Below, in pieces: positions 20,461 to 30,619 of a DNA stretch of 46,276 nt (position 1 is its first letter; each line of letters begins with the position of its first letter). A program made the position numbers and the translations under genes. The notes beneath the pieces were generated by a model that made no database searches, had not been told where the DNA came from, and was given only the letters and a program-made list of their open reading frames with translations. This DNA is from Prionace glauca. Lineage: Eukaryota > Chordata > Chondrichthyes > Carcharhiniformes > Carcharhinidae. The stretch lies in assembly GCA_037974335.1 (NCBI GenBank), contig CM075758.1:19932378-19978653 (forward strand), read 5' to 3'.

Positions 20461-20694
20461 CAGGAAAGAATTAGGAACAGCAGGAGTGAAGACATCCATC
20501 GATCTTGCCGCACCAATGAATGCGATCATTGTTGATCTTATCTCAGCCTCACACTCACTTTCCTGCCCATTCCGCACACCCTCCAACACACCATGAATTC
20601 AACACACCCTGTCCAACTGCTCCTCAGGGTTACTCAAAGTGTCGGAGTCCACCGCACTCTGGGGGTAATGAAATCCACAGTAATGTTTGAGAGA
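20461..20694. other. Unique sequence, nothing recognised
   Basis: A short spacer of the J-C intron with no recognisable gene, J segment or repeat. Confidence 0.4.
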
Positions 20695-21105
20695 AAAAAA
20701 ATCTCTTTCGCTGGAAAGAAGGCGGCTAAGAGGGGATCTCATTGAAACATATAAGATGATTAGAGGTTTAGACAGGGTAGATAGTGATAGCCTTTTTCCT
20801 AGGATGGAGAAAGCTAGCACAAGGGGGCATGACTTTAAATTAAGGGGGGGTAGTTATATGACAGATGTCAGGGGTAGGTTCTTTACCCAGAGGGTGGTGA
20901 GGGACTGGAATGCCCTGCCAACTGCAGTTGTAAATGCGCCTAGTTTGGGGGCGTTTAAGAGATCTGTGGATAGGTTTATGGATGGAAAGGGATTGGTTTA
21001 GGCTAGTGAGTCATTGTTTTGTAACTGGTCGGCGCAACATCGTGGGCCGAAGGGCCTGTTCTGCGCTGTAATGTTCTATGTTCTATGTTCTATGTTCTAT
21101 GTACT
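20695..21105 (+). mobile_element. CR1-like LINE (family b), 3' end
   Basis: The open plus frame reads [40 protein letters not shown] and SLGAFKRSVDRFMDGKGLV. The tail is GGGCCGAAGGGCCTGTTCTG with four CTATGTT repeats ending near 21105. Confidence 0.9.
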
Positions 21106-21267
21106 CCTAATCCAGAACCATCACCTCTCCTTCCAGATTGCCGGAGAAGAGAAAGCCGCCTCTCTGCGTCTAATGTATCAATCCAGTTTAGAATCTTTTG
21201 CCCCTCGAGTGTATCTCCTCCCCTCCTCCAAACTTCAAGCGAACGTAATCCTAAAAAGCTCACTCGT

Positions 21268-21512
21268 AAGAACATAAGAAATAGGAGCAGGAGTAGGCCA
21301 TCTGGCCCCTCGAGCCTGCCCCGCCATTCAATAAGATCATGGCTGATCTGATAGTGGATCAGTTCCACTTTCCCGCCCTCTCTCCATAACCCTTAATTCC
21401 CCTGTCTATCAGAAACCTATCTACCTGTGACTTAAAAACATTTAGCGAGGCAGCCTCCACCACTTCAACGGGCAGAGAATTCCAGAGATTCGCCACCCTT
21501 TGAGTGAAGAGC
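21268..21512 (-). mobile_element. CR1-like LINE (family a), 3' tail fragment
   Basis: The plus strand starts AAGAACATAAGAAATAGGAG and reaches the complement of FFTQRVVNLWNSLP before breaking at GAGTGAAGAGCAATCG. Confidence 0.88.
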
Positions 21513-22111
21513 AATCGCTCTGGAATCAAACTCTGAAATCAGGTCATTGTAAAAAGCAATCAGGTTGATGATTCCTGATGTGAGTAGAAAGTCAGCCATC
21601 CTGAGCTTGTCTGGCACACTTGTGGTTCCATGAGCCAACAGCGATAGTCACAACTGAGCTGTTGTGTTGCCCGTCAGTTGGTCCAGTTTAAGCGTCCACT
21701 AATGACGTGGAGCACTAGGCAACTCTCGAAGCAACATCCAAGAGCAGCCCTCGTATGACCCACCGCGTGTATGTCCCTTGTTGGACAACAAGGTTTTCTG
21801 GGAAATGTAGAAGTAAACTCAATATCATCAGTAATTGTTGTAAAACAGAAGCTGTCTGGTTTTTTGTATCTTCCTTTTTTATCTTCCTTATCTGGCCTAG
21901 CCTGACCCTGACCTGACTTCAGAGACACTACAGTATGACTGCCTCTTAACTATTCTCAGTTGCATTTAGCACGAAAACCAAAGTTGACCATGTCGTAGAT
22001 AATCTCCCCCACTTTCCCCGCCATCTAATCACATAACCAAAGCTGACAATGAACGACTCGGTCCATTCCGTCTGCTAACCAAAAGCAGTGAGTTGAGTCA
22101 CCTAACCTAAT
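21513..22111. other. Spacer with repeat copy 3 (minus strand, 21675-21805)
   Basis: Positions 21675-21805 are a diverged, reverse-oriented relative of the unclassified repeat at 1382 and 34779. They share AGTGCTCCACGTCATTAGTG-like text on the minus strand and GGGCTGCTCTTGG. The remainder is unique sequence of the J-C intron with no gene recognised. Confidence 0.6.
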
Positions 22112-22437
22112 GGGCGGCACGGTAGCACAGTGGTTAGCACTGCTGCTTCACAGCTCCAGGGTCCTGGGTTCGATTCCCGGCTCGGGTCACTGCCTGTGTG
22201 GAGTTTGCACATTCTCCTCGTGTCTGCGTGGGTTTTCTCCGGGTGCTCCGGTTTCCTCCCACAGTCCAAAGATGTGCGGGTTAGGTTCATTGGCTATGCT
22301 AAAATTGCCCCTTAGTGTCCTGGGATGTGTAGGTTAGAGGGATTAGCAGGTAGGATAGGGTCTGGGTGGGATTGTGTTCGGTGCAGACTCGATGGGCCGA
22401 AGGGCCTGTTTCTGCACTGTAGGGTTCTATGTTCTGT
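22112..22437 (+). mobile_element. V-SINE/HE1-type SINE, near complete
   Basis: It has the full architecture: tRNA-like head GGGCGGCACGGTAGCACAGT, box B GGTTCGATTCCCGG, conserved core through CTCCCACAGTCCAAAGATGT, and the GGGCCGAAGGGCCTGTTTCT tail with GGTTCTATG. It lacks about 16 bases after TAGCAGGTA compared with the copy at 19605, so it is slightly shorter. Confidence 0.94.
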
Positions 22438-22631
22438 GATGGATTATTGATTCTCTCGACGAGGCTCGCAATCCCGTTGCAAAATTGAAAATGCAGTTTG
22501 GTCCCGCAATCAATGTAACATTTGCACAATTGATATGAATTTTGCTGTTGGTGTGTTTGACAGCCAGCATCAATAAAGGTTTTCTGTCATTACATCCTTC
22601 CCAAGGTAACACAGTCTTGTTTTGATTGTCA

Positions 22632-22817
22632 AACATAGAACATAGAACAGCACAGTACAGGCCCTCCGGCCCTCGATGTTGTGCCCAGCTTTGTCCGAAA
22701 CCAGGATCAGTCTATCCCACTCCCTATCATTCTGGTGTACCCCATGTGCCGATCCAATAACCGCTTGAAAGTCCCTAAACTGTCCGACTCCACTATCACA
22801 GCGCATTCCACATCCCA
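22632..22817 (-). mobile_element. CR1-like LINE (family e), 3' tail fragment
   Basis: The minus strand reads GTGGAATGCGCTGTGATAGT, the FKRLLDRHM-type ending and a terminal GGCCGGAGGGCCTGTACTGT tail with TTCTATG repeats. It is related to the plus-strand element at 25085-25447. Confidence 0.75.
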
Positions 22818-22824
22818 ACCTGTG

Positions 22825-23103
22825 TTATGTTATGGCTAACACGAGCTTTAAATTGAGGGGTGGTAATTACAGGACGGATGTCAGAGGTAGGTTCTTCACT
22901 CAGAGGGTAGTAAGGGCGTGGAATGCCCTGCCTGCAGCAGTTGTGGACTCGCCAACTCTAAGGGCGTTCAAATGGTCAGTGGATAGGGACATGGATAACA
23001 TTGGAATAGTTTAGGTTAGAGGGTCATTAGATTGGTTCCACTGGTCGACACAACATCGAGGGCCGAAGGGCCTGTACTGCGCTGTAATGTTCTGTGTTCT
23101 AGT
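22825..23103 (+). mobile_element. CR1-like LINE (family d), 3' end
   Basis: The open frame reads [40 protein letters not shown] and [18 protein letters not shown] with a stop. The tail is GGGCCGAAGGGCCTGTACTG and GTTCTGTGTTCTAGTG. Confidence 0.87.
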
Positions 23104-23412
23104 GTTAACCATTCTATTAAGTTGTCACATTAAGTTGTCTTGTTGCTGGACAACTGAAATACTAAAGTGCCTTTACCAGTTTTGGACAACACAAATAATA
23201 GATTATCAAATGTTTTCAACCAAAACACTAAAGTTCATCGGCCGCAATGGTTTCAGTCTGACCAAATTGACAATACACAAATCATTTTAAAATTATTAAT
23301 ACAACATCTCTCATCTACATTGGACGGTAAGTTGAACAATTGTAAGTTGGACATACCAAATTTAGGAGGAGGAACCTTATTCTGAAATACTTTTAGAATG
23401 TTATCCTTTACT
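23104..23412. other. Unique sequence, no gene recognised
   Basis: AT-rich intron or spacer sequence. No J-type motif, RSS or repeat is recognised. Confidence 0.45.
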
Positions 23413-23870
23413 TAAGAACATAAGAACATAAGACATAGGAGCAGGAGTAGGCCATCTAGCCCTTGGAGCCTGCCCCGCCATTCAATAACATCATGGCTGA
23501 TCTGAAGTGGATCAGTTCCACTTTCCCGCTCTCTCCCCTTAATTCCCCTGTCTGTCAGAAACATATCTACCCGTGTCTTAAATATATTCAGCGAGGCAGC
23601 CTCCACCACTTCAACAGGCAGAGAATTCCAGAGATTCAGCACCCTTTGAGTGAAGAAGTTCCTCCTCAACTCCGTTCTAAACTGTTTCCCCCCCCCCTTA
23701 TCTTGAGGCTGTGCCCTCTAGTCCTGCTATCCTTTCTGAGCGGGAAGAATCTCTCTACCTCTACCCTATCCATCTCCTTCATTATCTTATACATTTCTAT
23801 AAGGTCCCCCCTCATCCCCCCTAAACTCCAACGCAATTGTTCTAAACTCCAACGCAGTTTACTTAATCGC
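23413..23870 (-). mobile_element. CR1-like LINE (family a), 3' fragment
   Basis: The plus strand starts with the tail complement CATAAGAACATAAGACATAG and proceeds to the complement of MRRNFFTQRVLNLWNSLPVE, the charged RTRGHSLK region and LEFRGMRG. The last 40 bases contain a short local duplication of TCTAAACTCCAACGCA. Confidence 0.87.
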
Positions 23871-24458
23871 AGTTGTCATATTTTTCTTTTTGGGTTTCTT
23901 TGATTTTTTTTCTGCCTCACCGTCTTCTGTATTTGCTGTCACTCGAATATTTCTGCTTCCTAACCATCACTAATCCTGCTTTGCTAAAGGACTTTAAACC
24001 CTAAGGTCTCAGATTCTGCAGTTTAATTTGATACACTGTTTTCAACTCAGAATTTTAGAAATTCCTGGCGCAATTTGGCGACAACATCGGGGGAAATATG
24101 AATTCTAACGTCACCAGATTTCTGAAATTCTATAAAGTGAGTGGTTCCAAGTTCTTCCAATTAGCAAGTTCGATGAGTGCGTGTGTGTTTAGTCAGGGGC
24201 AGTGAGAAATTTCACAATAATATTGTAAAGTAGGTTGATTGGGAAGACATTTCACAACGCAGTTAAGAAATAATAAATCTGCAGATTCAGGCTATTCAAG
24301 GATTGGAATGTTTTAAGAGTAGTCACGTTGCTCTGAGCTGGGAACACATTCATCGCATTTCGGGACAGGCTGGCATTGACTAATCCGTTAATTAAACATG
24401 TCAACTTCCATTGGAAGTTACACATTGCAACCTGAATGCAATTGTTTGACTTGTTAAC
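23871..24458. other. Unique sequence 3' of the most C-proximal J remnant
   Basis: AT-rich sequence of the J-C intron with no gene or known repeat recognised. Confidence 0.45.
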
Positions 24459-24511
24459 TACAAGGGGACACTTTGGTCCCGTCACGGAATGTAAAATCGT
24501 GGTTATTTTAC
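24459..24511 (-). pseudogene. Degenerate TRBJ-like segment (FRDG motif)
   Basis: The minus strand reads NNHDFTFRDGTKVSPC, a J-like core with the F-x-x-G-T-K spacing intact but the first motif Gly changed to Arg. Its 5' flank (plus-strand coordinates) has heptamer-like CACAAGG at 24512-24518, a 12-bp spacer, and nonamer-like ATTAAAACT at 24531-24539, close to the ATTAAAACC of the J segments at 27515 and 28922. A GTTAAC after the coding end leaves the same phase as the other J donors but is a poor donor. An in-frame TAA begins the segment, which trimming could remove in a joint. It is read as a decayed or marginal J; it could also be a chance match. Confidence 0.5.
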
Positions 24512-24539
24512 CACAAGGGTAAAGGTTGGCATTAAAACT

Positions 24540-24915
24540 ACCAATATGCTAAAAAAAAAAACACAGAGATGACGGAGGTTTGCAGAGGTTGAGAAGATTG
24601 CCTGGATGAGAAGGACAGTAGGATGTTAAAACAAGATGGACATATTTAAAACCCAAGCAGCAACAACAAATAACGATCAATAATGGCAATAATGGATGGG
24701 CAGTGAATTCCGGTGTGGCTGCTTGTAAAATCTCGCAAACAAATTACAGAAATACAAAAACAAAATGTGTTTCACAGTCATGTCACGTTGGAATATTTTC
24801 AAAGAATTCCGACCTTTGGGTGACGCACTGGAAATGTTTACTTGAAAAATAAAAGATGATTAAATTTCTAAACGCGTTCGCGATCGCGAGGGAGCATGAA
24901 AGTTAGAGAACTGGA
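24540..24915. other. Unique AT-rich spacer
   Basis: No open frame or repeat of note. It includes a poly-A run near 24551-24560. Confidence 0.4.
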
Positions 24916-25065
24916 TTGCTGATGTTCTCTAATAGGTCATATCCCCGACTCGGTTCTCTGGAATTATACGAGAGACACAGCAGTTTCTCAGACAAAATTA
25001 TAGCCTCACACCTGATGACCAAATGGATTTCCATTAACCGATTAGGAACCAACAGAGTTAGTTTG
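24916..25065 (+). repeat. Member of an inverted pair of ~145-bp repeats (with 26698-26842)
   Basis: The plus strand reads MFSNRSYP, LELYERHSSFSDKI and LMTKWISIN. The minus strand of 26698-26842 reads MFSNRLYP, PELYERHNSFSNKI and LMAKWIYIN. The nucleotide sequences are also clearly similar across the block. I do not recognise the family, and neither copy has a convincing complete gene around it. Confidence 0.65.
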
Positions 25066-25084
25066 ACCCCGTCTCCAATGAAAG

Positions 25085-25447
25085 CGGAGGAGGGTGAGAG
25101 GCGATTTAATAGAGATTTATAACATGATGAGGGGGTCGATAGAGTGGACGTGCAGAGACTATTTCCTCAGGTGGATGTGGCTGTTACGAGGGGGCAAAAC
25201 TATAAGGTTGATGGTGGGAGATATGGGAGGGATGTCCGAACTAGATTCTTCACTCAGAGAGTGGTTGGGGTGTGGAATACACTGCCTGCTGTGATAGTGG
25301 AGGCGGACACTTTAGGAACTTTCAAGCGATTATTGGATAGACACATGGAGCACACCAGAATGATAGGGAGTGGGATAGACTGATCTTGGGTTTGGACATT
25401 CCTCGGTAAAACATTGGGTGCACTGTTCTATGTCCCATGTTCTATGA
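25085..25447 (+). mobile_element. CR1-like LINE (family e), 3' end
   Basis: The frame includes GDLIEIYNMMRG, then [20 protein letters not shown] and [20 protein letters not shown]. The tail is GCACTGTTCTATGTCCCATG. It is diverged from families a-d. Confidence 0.8.
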
Positions 25448-25673
25448 AATATTTATAGGTTCCAGAGCACAATCCTTCAAACCACTGACAAAACTATTGG
25501 GGTCTCTAAATTCTCGGATATTTAGATGGGGGCAAAAGGTCAGTTGGGGTCCACGGCGCGTGGAATGAGCTTTCATCGCGTTTTCTTTTAACGCGTTGCC
25601 TTACAGCCATTGAAATAATGAGTCTTAAGCATATCTGTCTTTCACATCCAGATAACATACGGATGGTATAAAG

Positions 25674-26085
25674 AAACATAGGAAAAAAGACTACAGCACA
25701 ATGCAGGCCCTTCGGCCCACAAAGTTGTGCTGAACCTGCCCTTTCCTTAGAGAACATAAGAAATAGGAGCAGGAGTAGGCCATCTAGCCCTTCGAGCCTG
25801 CCCCGCCATTCAATAAGATCATGGCTGATCTGAAGTGGATCAGTTCCACTTTCCCGCTTTCTCCCCTTAATTCCCCTGTCTATCGGAAACCTATCTACCC
25901 GTGACTTAAATGTACTTAGCGAGGTAGCCTCCACCACATCAACGGGCAGAGAATTCCAGAGATTCACCACCCTTTGAGTGAAGAAGTTCCTCCTCAACTC
26001 TGATCTAAACTGCCCACCTTATGTTGAGGCTGTGCCCTCTAGTCCTGCTGTCCTTTCTAAGCGGGAAGAATCTCTCTACCTAGCA
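25674..26085 (-). mobile_element. Two adjoining LINE 3' fragments (family e-like, then family a)
   Basis: Positions 25674-25750 carry the complement of a GGGCCGAAGGGCCTGCATTG tail. Positions 25751-26085 are a family-a 3' end (tail complement AGAACATAAGAAATAGGAGC, then the complement of RRNFFTQRVVNLWNSLPVD). The element stops about 130 bp before the nearest J segment. Confidence 0.85.
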
Positions 26086-26217
26086 ATAGTGCTAGGCTTA
26101 CCTATAGCCCTCTACCTTACAAAGATAGACACACAGCTCTTCCTGCAACTGATCACTAACATTAACGCGCTTCAACAACATTCAAGACGAGAGTTTGCAC
26201 AACGTTCCTGGACTCAC

Positions 26218-26267
26218 CTCGAACAACCAGCTTGGTACCTTTGCTGAAGTAATACTCATACCCCGAA
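26218..26267 (-). CDS. TRBJ: TRBJ segment (SGYEYYFSKGTKLVVR)
   Basis: This joining segment supplies the end of the TCR beta V domain. In the phase fixed by its donor (CGAG|GTGAGT) it reads SGYEYYFSKGTKLVVR, with F-S-K-G in place of the usual F-G-x-G. The 5' flank is a clean 12-RSS (plus-strand coordinates): heptamer CACAGTG at 26268-26274, 12-bp spacer, and nonamer AAGGAAACC at 26287-26295 (6 of 9 consensus). It is the most C-proximal J with an open frame. Ser replacing the first motif Gly may weaken or alter the beta-bulge, but nothing in the RSS or donor suggests decay. Confidence 0.88.
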
Positions 26268-26472
26268 CACAGTGTGAAACGCTGGTAAGGAAACCTCGTA
26301 AGGCGGATTGAGGTCCTGTTGCCACTCCACCTATCACCTTGACCCAGCACTTCCCACCCTCAACACTTCCCACCCTTACTGTTTTTAAAATATCGTGACA
26401 AAAAGAAAAAGTTCTATCTCTAATTCTGCTAAAAAGCCTAAGATCAAACGTCAGAAAAACATGGACAAGACT

Positions 26473-26692
26473 AGAACATAGAACATAGAACATAGAACAT
26501 TACAGCGCAGAACAGGCCCTTCGGCCCACGATGTTGCGCCGACCAGTTACAAAACAATGACCCACTAGCCTAAACCAATCCCTTTTCATCCATAAACCTA
26601 TCCACAGATCTTTTAAACGCCCCCAAACTAGGTGCATTTACAACTGCAGCTGGCAGGGCATTCCAGTCCCTCACCACCCTCTGGGTAAAGAC
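26473..26692 (-). mobile_element. CR1-like LINE (family b), 3' tail
   Basis: The plus strand carries AGAACATAGAACATAGAACA repeats, GGCCCTTCGGCCCACGATGT and the complement of the SVDRFMDEKGLV and FTQRVVRDWNALPAA regions. It is cut at GGGTAAAGA, where the repeat at 26698 begins. Confidence 0.88.
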
Positions 26693-26697
26693 TATCA

Positions 26698-26842
26698 GCC
26701 TCTTACGTCCTAATGGGTTAATATAAATCCATTTGGCCATTAGGTATATGGTGCTAATTTTGTTTGAGAAACTGTTGTGTCTCTCATATAATTCCGGAGA
26801 ACTGAATGGGGGATATAACCTATTGGAGAACATTGACATTCC
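26698..26842 (-). repeat. Member of an inverted pair of ~145-bp repeats (with 24916-25065)
   Basis: See the partner at 24916. On the minus strand it reads ELYERHNSFSNKI followed by LMAKWIYINPLG. It abuts the broken end of the LINE at 26473-26692. Confidence 0.65.
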
Positions 26843-27514
26843 AGTTCTCTAACTTCCAGTTCCCATGTAATCTTATCGGCCATCAGGAAGAAAAAAAAAG
26901 TATGGTTCAAACTATTTTAGTTTTACAAAAAGTCCACGAATTTCCAATGATTGTTTTTGTTTTAACTGATTTCTTGGCATTTTCTCACAGCATTGAGATA
27001 AAATGCATGTTCCACACAAATGTTAATCCGTGCAGTAGAATCAATGTATTTGGCTCATTATCCCACCGCCCCTCTCCTCCAATTTTTGTCCTATCCTGAA
27101 CTCTATTTTTATTACCCCGTTCATAATTTTACACGCATTTTTTGAGTTATTTTGGTTCTATTTGTCAGTCTACGTCTCTTTGTCTCTCTACTCTTCTGCA
27201 TGCTCCCCTGAGCGCCGTTTCTCAGTAATGTTTAGATGTGTTAGTTTATGTTTCTTTACCGCTGTCATGGGGTCTCCCTTCCCCGTGAATAAAAATGTAT
27301 CTCACTCAAAAAACTTAGTCCAGACCCTTCTGCAAAATTCGTTGACCCCTGCAGTGCCTCACCAAACAGCAGCACCAAGAACATAACTTTGGTAAGCAAC
27401 CACCCCTTTGCATAGGTTAACTGAACAGATGGGTATCCAATCAATAAAATAGATAGATGGGCGAAATGGTGTTGATAAGTTTAGGTTCCCGTAGATCTCC
27501 ATAAGGAAACTTAC

Positions 27515-27564
27515 CAACAACAGCCAACTTGGTCCCAGATGCGAAATAGTAAGTATTAGCAGAG
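27515..27564 (-). CDS. TRBJ: TRBJ segment (SANTYYFASGTKLAVV)
   Basis: In the phase set by the donor GTTG|GTAAGT the segment reads SANTYYFASGTKLAVV. The motif is F-A-S-G rather than F-G-x-G. Its 12-RSS is strong (plus-strand coordinates): heptamer CACAGAG at 27565-27571, 12-bp spacer, nonamer ATTAAAACC at 27584-27592. It is the duplicate of the J at 28922, which has Pro for Thr in NTYY and Thr for Ala in KLAVV. Both remain open, so the duplication has not yet produced a pseudogene here. Confidence 0.9.
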
Positions 27565-28263
27565 CACAGAGGTTGACCCCGACATTAAAACCTCAGTGAC
27601 ACACACTATTTTACATCAAGGGAGAAAATGCAAGCGAAGGATTATTGTGGCTAAAGGGAGCACCCAAACACGCCAGGAGGACTAGGACCATTCAGATGTT
27701 TGAGATTGCTGCAACAGTTAATCAGTTAATCGCAATTTGCGTCGCGAACTCGGGTTTTCACCATAACTTTGCACAGACTCGCCTCACAATACCGATCAGT
27801 CTGGGAGTGTGAAATGACAATAGACCAGATTCTCAGCAATATCTTGGGGGATGCAGCAGTTGAGGGACCATCGGTGGCACCAAAATGTACAAACGGCCGC
27901 ACTGTGGGGTTAATACAAACCCCCACCCACCTTAGCCACACTTGGACCAGACAACATACCTTTCTCTACATTTTTTGGGGGGAAGGGAGAGCGGAGAAAA
28001 CTAGAGAGAGGGAGTTGCTGATGTCTATTCTCACCTTCGGACCAAGAGTTGAGTTCTGACGTTGCTCGAATGCGGATGGTCCCGCCACAGCTCCGAACGT
28101 GGAAATATTTCACATCGACCTATTTTCTCTATAAGTTTAGCTCAAAACTTTAGCTCTAAGAATTCGTAACGCTATTTTTGTTTTGAAATCAGGCAATGTC
28201 TAACGAGTCTGTGTCATTTAATCACATTACATAATTAACTTTCTCCAATATGGTTTCACTCAC

Positions 28264-28311
28264 CCAATACGACCAGTTTGGTCCCACTCCCGAAATAAGC
28301 TTCTGTGTTGT
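28264..28311 (-). CDS. TRBJ: TRBJ segment (NTEAYFGSGTKLVVL)
   Basis: It reads NTEAYFGSGTKLVVL with the canonical F-G-x-G and a TTGG|GTGAGT donor. The start resembles mammalian TRBJ1-1 (NTEAFFGQG). The 5' heptamer (plus strand, 28312-28318) is CACACAG, and no good nonamer is seen at 12 bp (GTCATTAAA), so its RSS looks weak compared with the neighbouring J segments. It is the duplicate of the J at 30620 (NREAYFG). Confidence 0.85.
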
Positions 28312-28921
28312 CACACAGCTACAGAAGGCTGTCATTAAATATAACTGGAAGGGGGCATCTATTCTACCAACGGATGGAACAGCCTTCTGACCTGGAAACT
28401 TCTCTGAACATGGAGAACTGAGTGGCCAAACCGCCCTCTGCAGTAGAATCAATGTGTTTCGCTCATTATCCCACCGCCCCTCTCCTCTAATTTTTGTCCT
28501 ATCCTGAATTCTACTTTTAGTACCCCGTTAATTATTTGACACGCATTTTTGTATTATTTTCGTTCTATCTGCCAGTCTAAGTCTGTTTCTCTCTCTACTC
28601 TTCTGCATGCTCCCCTGAGCGCTGTTCCTCAGTTATGTTTAGATATGTTAGTTTATGTTTCTTTACCGCTGCCATGGGGTCTCCCTTCCCCGTGAATAAA
28701 AATGTATCTCACTCAAAACCTTTAGTCCAGACCCTTCTGCAAAATTCGTTGACCCCTGCAGTGCCTCACCAAACAGCAGCACCAAGAACATAACTTTGGC
28801 AAGCAAACACCTCTTTGCATAGGTTAACTGAACAGATGGGTATCCAATCAATAAAATAGATACATGGGCGAAATGGTGTTGATAAGTTTAGGTTCTCGTA
28901 GATCTCCATAAGGAAACTTAC

Positions 28922-28971
28922 CAACAACAGTCAACTTGGTCCCAGATGCGAAATAGTAAGGATTAGCAGAG
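28922..28971 (-). CDS. TRBJ: TRBJ segment (SANPYYFASGTKLTVV)
   Basis: It reads SANPYYFASGTKLTVV before the donor GTTG|GTAAGT. It has a 12-RSS (plus strand): heptamer CACAGAG at 28972-28978 and nonamer ATTAAAACC at 28991-28999. The motif is F-A-S-G. It is the partner of the J at 27515 within the 1.4-kb duplication. Confidence 0.9.
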
Positions 28972-29649
28972 CACAGAGGTTGACCCCGACATTAAAACCT
29001 CAGTGACACACATTATTTTACATCAAGGGAGAAAGTGCAAGCGAAGGATTATTGTGGCTAAAGGGAGCACCCAAACACGCCAGGAGGACTAGGACCATTC
29101 AGATGTTTGAGATTGTTGCAACAGTTAATCAGTTAATCGCAATTTGCGTCGCGAACTCGGGTTTTCACCATAACTTTGCACAGACTCGCCTCACAATACC
29201 AATCAGTCTGGGAGTGTGAAATGACAATAGACCAGATTCTCAGCAATATCTTGGGGGATGCAGCAGTTGAGGGACCATCGGTGGCACCAAAATGTACAAA
29301 CGGCCGCACTGTGGAGTTAATACAAACCCCACCCACCTTAGCCACACTTGGACTAGTCAACATACCTTTCTCTTTTCCCCTGTCGATCGAACATTATATG
29401 GGTAGTTCTAACCTTTCCATCCTGGTCTGGAGTCAATCTTCCCCCCCCCCCACTTAAAACCTGTAACAATGCATCCACATTGGTGTCCGTCACATGAAGC
29501 GTGTCCAGAACAAGAACCGACAGTTCTTCCATCTGACACTAGTTACACTTTGTTCTGCTGCCACCGAATAGATGGTTAGTCTCTCAGGACTGGAATCGTT
29601 GCTTGCTCTGCCTGTCTGAAGTCCCCCTCCATGTTGTTTGCACACTTAC

Positions 29650-29888
29650 TTAGGGGTAAGTTTTTCACTCAGAGGGTGGTGAGTGATTGGAATCGGCTGC
29701 CGTCGTCGGTGGTGGAGGCGAACTCGCTGGGGTCTTTTAAAAGACTTCTGGATGAGTATATGGGGTTTAATGGGATTGGGGGTTATAGATAGGTCTATAG
29801 ATTGGTGGGGTTGATGCGATCGGCGCAACTCGAGGGCCGAAGGGCCTGTTTGTGCTGTAATGTTCTATGTTCTATGTTCTATGTTCTA
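29650..29888 (+). mobile_element. CR1-like LINE (family c), 3' end
   Basis: It starts at the KFFTQRVVSDWNRLPSSVVE region and continues through FKRLLDEYMGFNGIGGY to a GGGCCGAAGGGCCTGTTTGT tail and TTCTATG repeats. It is nearly identical to the end of the copy at 15416 and so comparatively young. It lies in the 0.95-kb segment unique to J unit copy 2. Confidence 0.92.
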
Positions 29889-30012
29889 AACACCATTCGC
29901 ACAGTGAAATGAATACTGCAGTGGTGGGTTTGCAGGGAGGAGATTTCCAGAATCCCTCCATTCTCACTCTCATTCCCAAACTGTCCCCAGTGTTAAGAAC
30001 GCGAACACTTAC

Positions 30013-30062
30013 CTACAACCACCAGTTTGGTTCCGGCTGCGAAGAATGCCTCGCTGTTGGTC
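30013..30062 (-). CDS. TRBJ: TRBJ segment (TNSEAFFAAGTKLVVV)
   Basis: It reads TNSEAFFAAGTKLVVV with donor GTAG|GTAAGT. The motif is F-A-A-G. Its 5' RSS (plus strand) has heptamer CACAGCG at 30063-30069 and an ACAAAATTG-like nonamer starting 12-13 bp later at about 30083. It sits in the segment missing from J unit copy 1, so it is the only member of the J repeat group without a duplicate. Confidence 0.88.
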
Positions 30063-30619
30063 CACAGCGTTACGAGGCTATCACAAAATTGCCCTCTTTT
30101 CTGGAAATCATGCCTGCTCTCCCGCACTATCTGCTGCTGCAATAGCCAATAAATACGCGTGGACATGTGATCACGGGGTGACCAAATAGCCACTGGAAGC
30201 ACTAAATGGTTTTATCTTCTGCATCCTGACTTCATCCGCTCTGTAACACTCGGGTGGAATCACTCAAAGAATTAGTTATTTGTTTAAGAGTTCTGGGTTT
30301 CCAATGACCATCCCTACATTTTTTTTTTGGGGGGGGGGGGAGGGAGAGCGGAGAAACTAGAGAGAGGGAGTTGCTGATGTCCACTCTCACCTTCGGACCA
30401 AGTGTTGAGTTCTGACGTTGCTCGAATGCAGATGGTCCCGCCACAGCTCCGAACGTGGAAATATTTCACATCGACCTATTTTCTCTACAAGTTTAGCTCC
30501 AAACTTTGGCTCTAAGAATTCGTAACGCTATTTTTGTTTTGAAATCAGGCAATGTCTAACGAGTCTGTGTCATTTAATCACATTACATAATTAGCTTTAT
30601 CCAATATGGTTTCACTCAC

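Larger units (their letters stand above)
27035..28440 (-). repeat. J-cluster duplication unit, copy 1 (two J segments)
   Basis: This 1.4-kb block matches 28443-29365 and 30330-30795 almost base for base. It carries the J segments at 27515 and 28264. At about 27950-27985 it lacks the 0.95 kb present in copy 2 between 29365 and 30320. Confidence 0.88.

Noticed and set aside
22480-22560. J-like text YIDCGTKLHF on the minus strand
   Set aside because: The spacing resembles F-G-x-G-T-K-L, but both F and G are replaced, there is no splice donor in the right place and no convincing 12-RSS.
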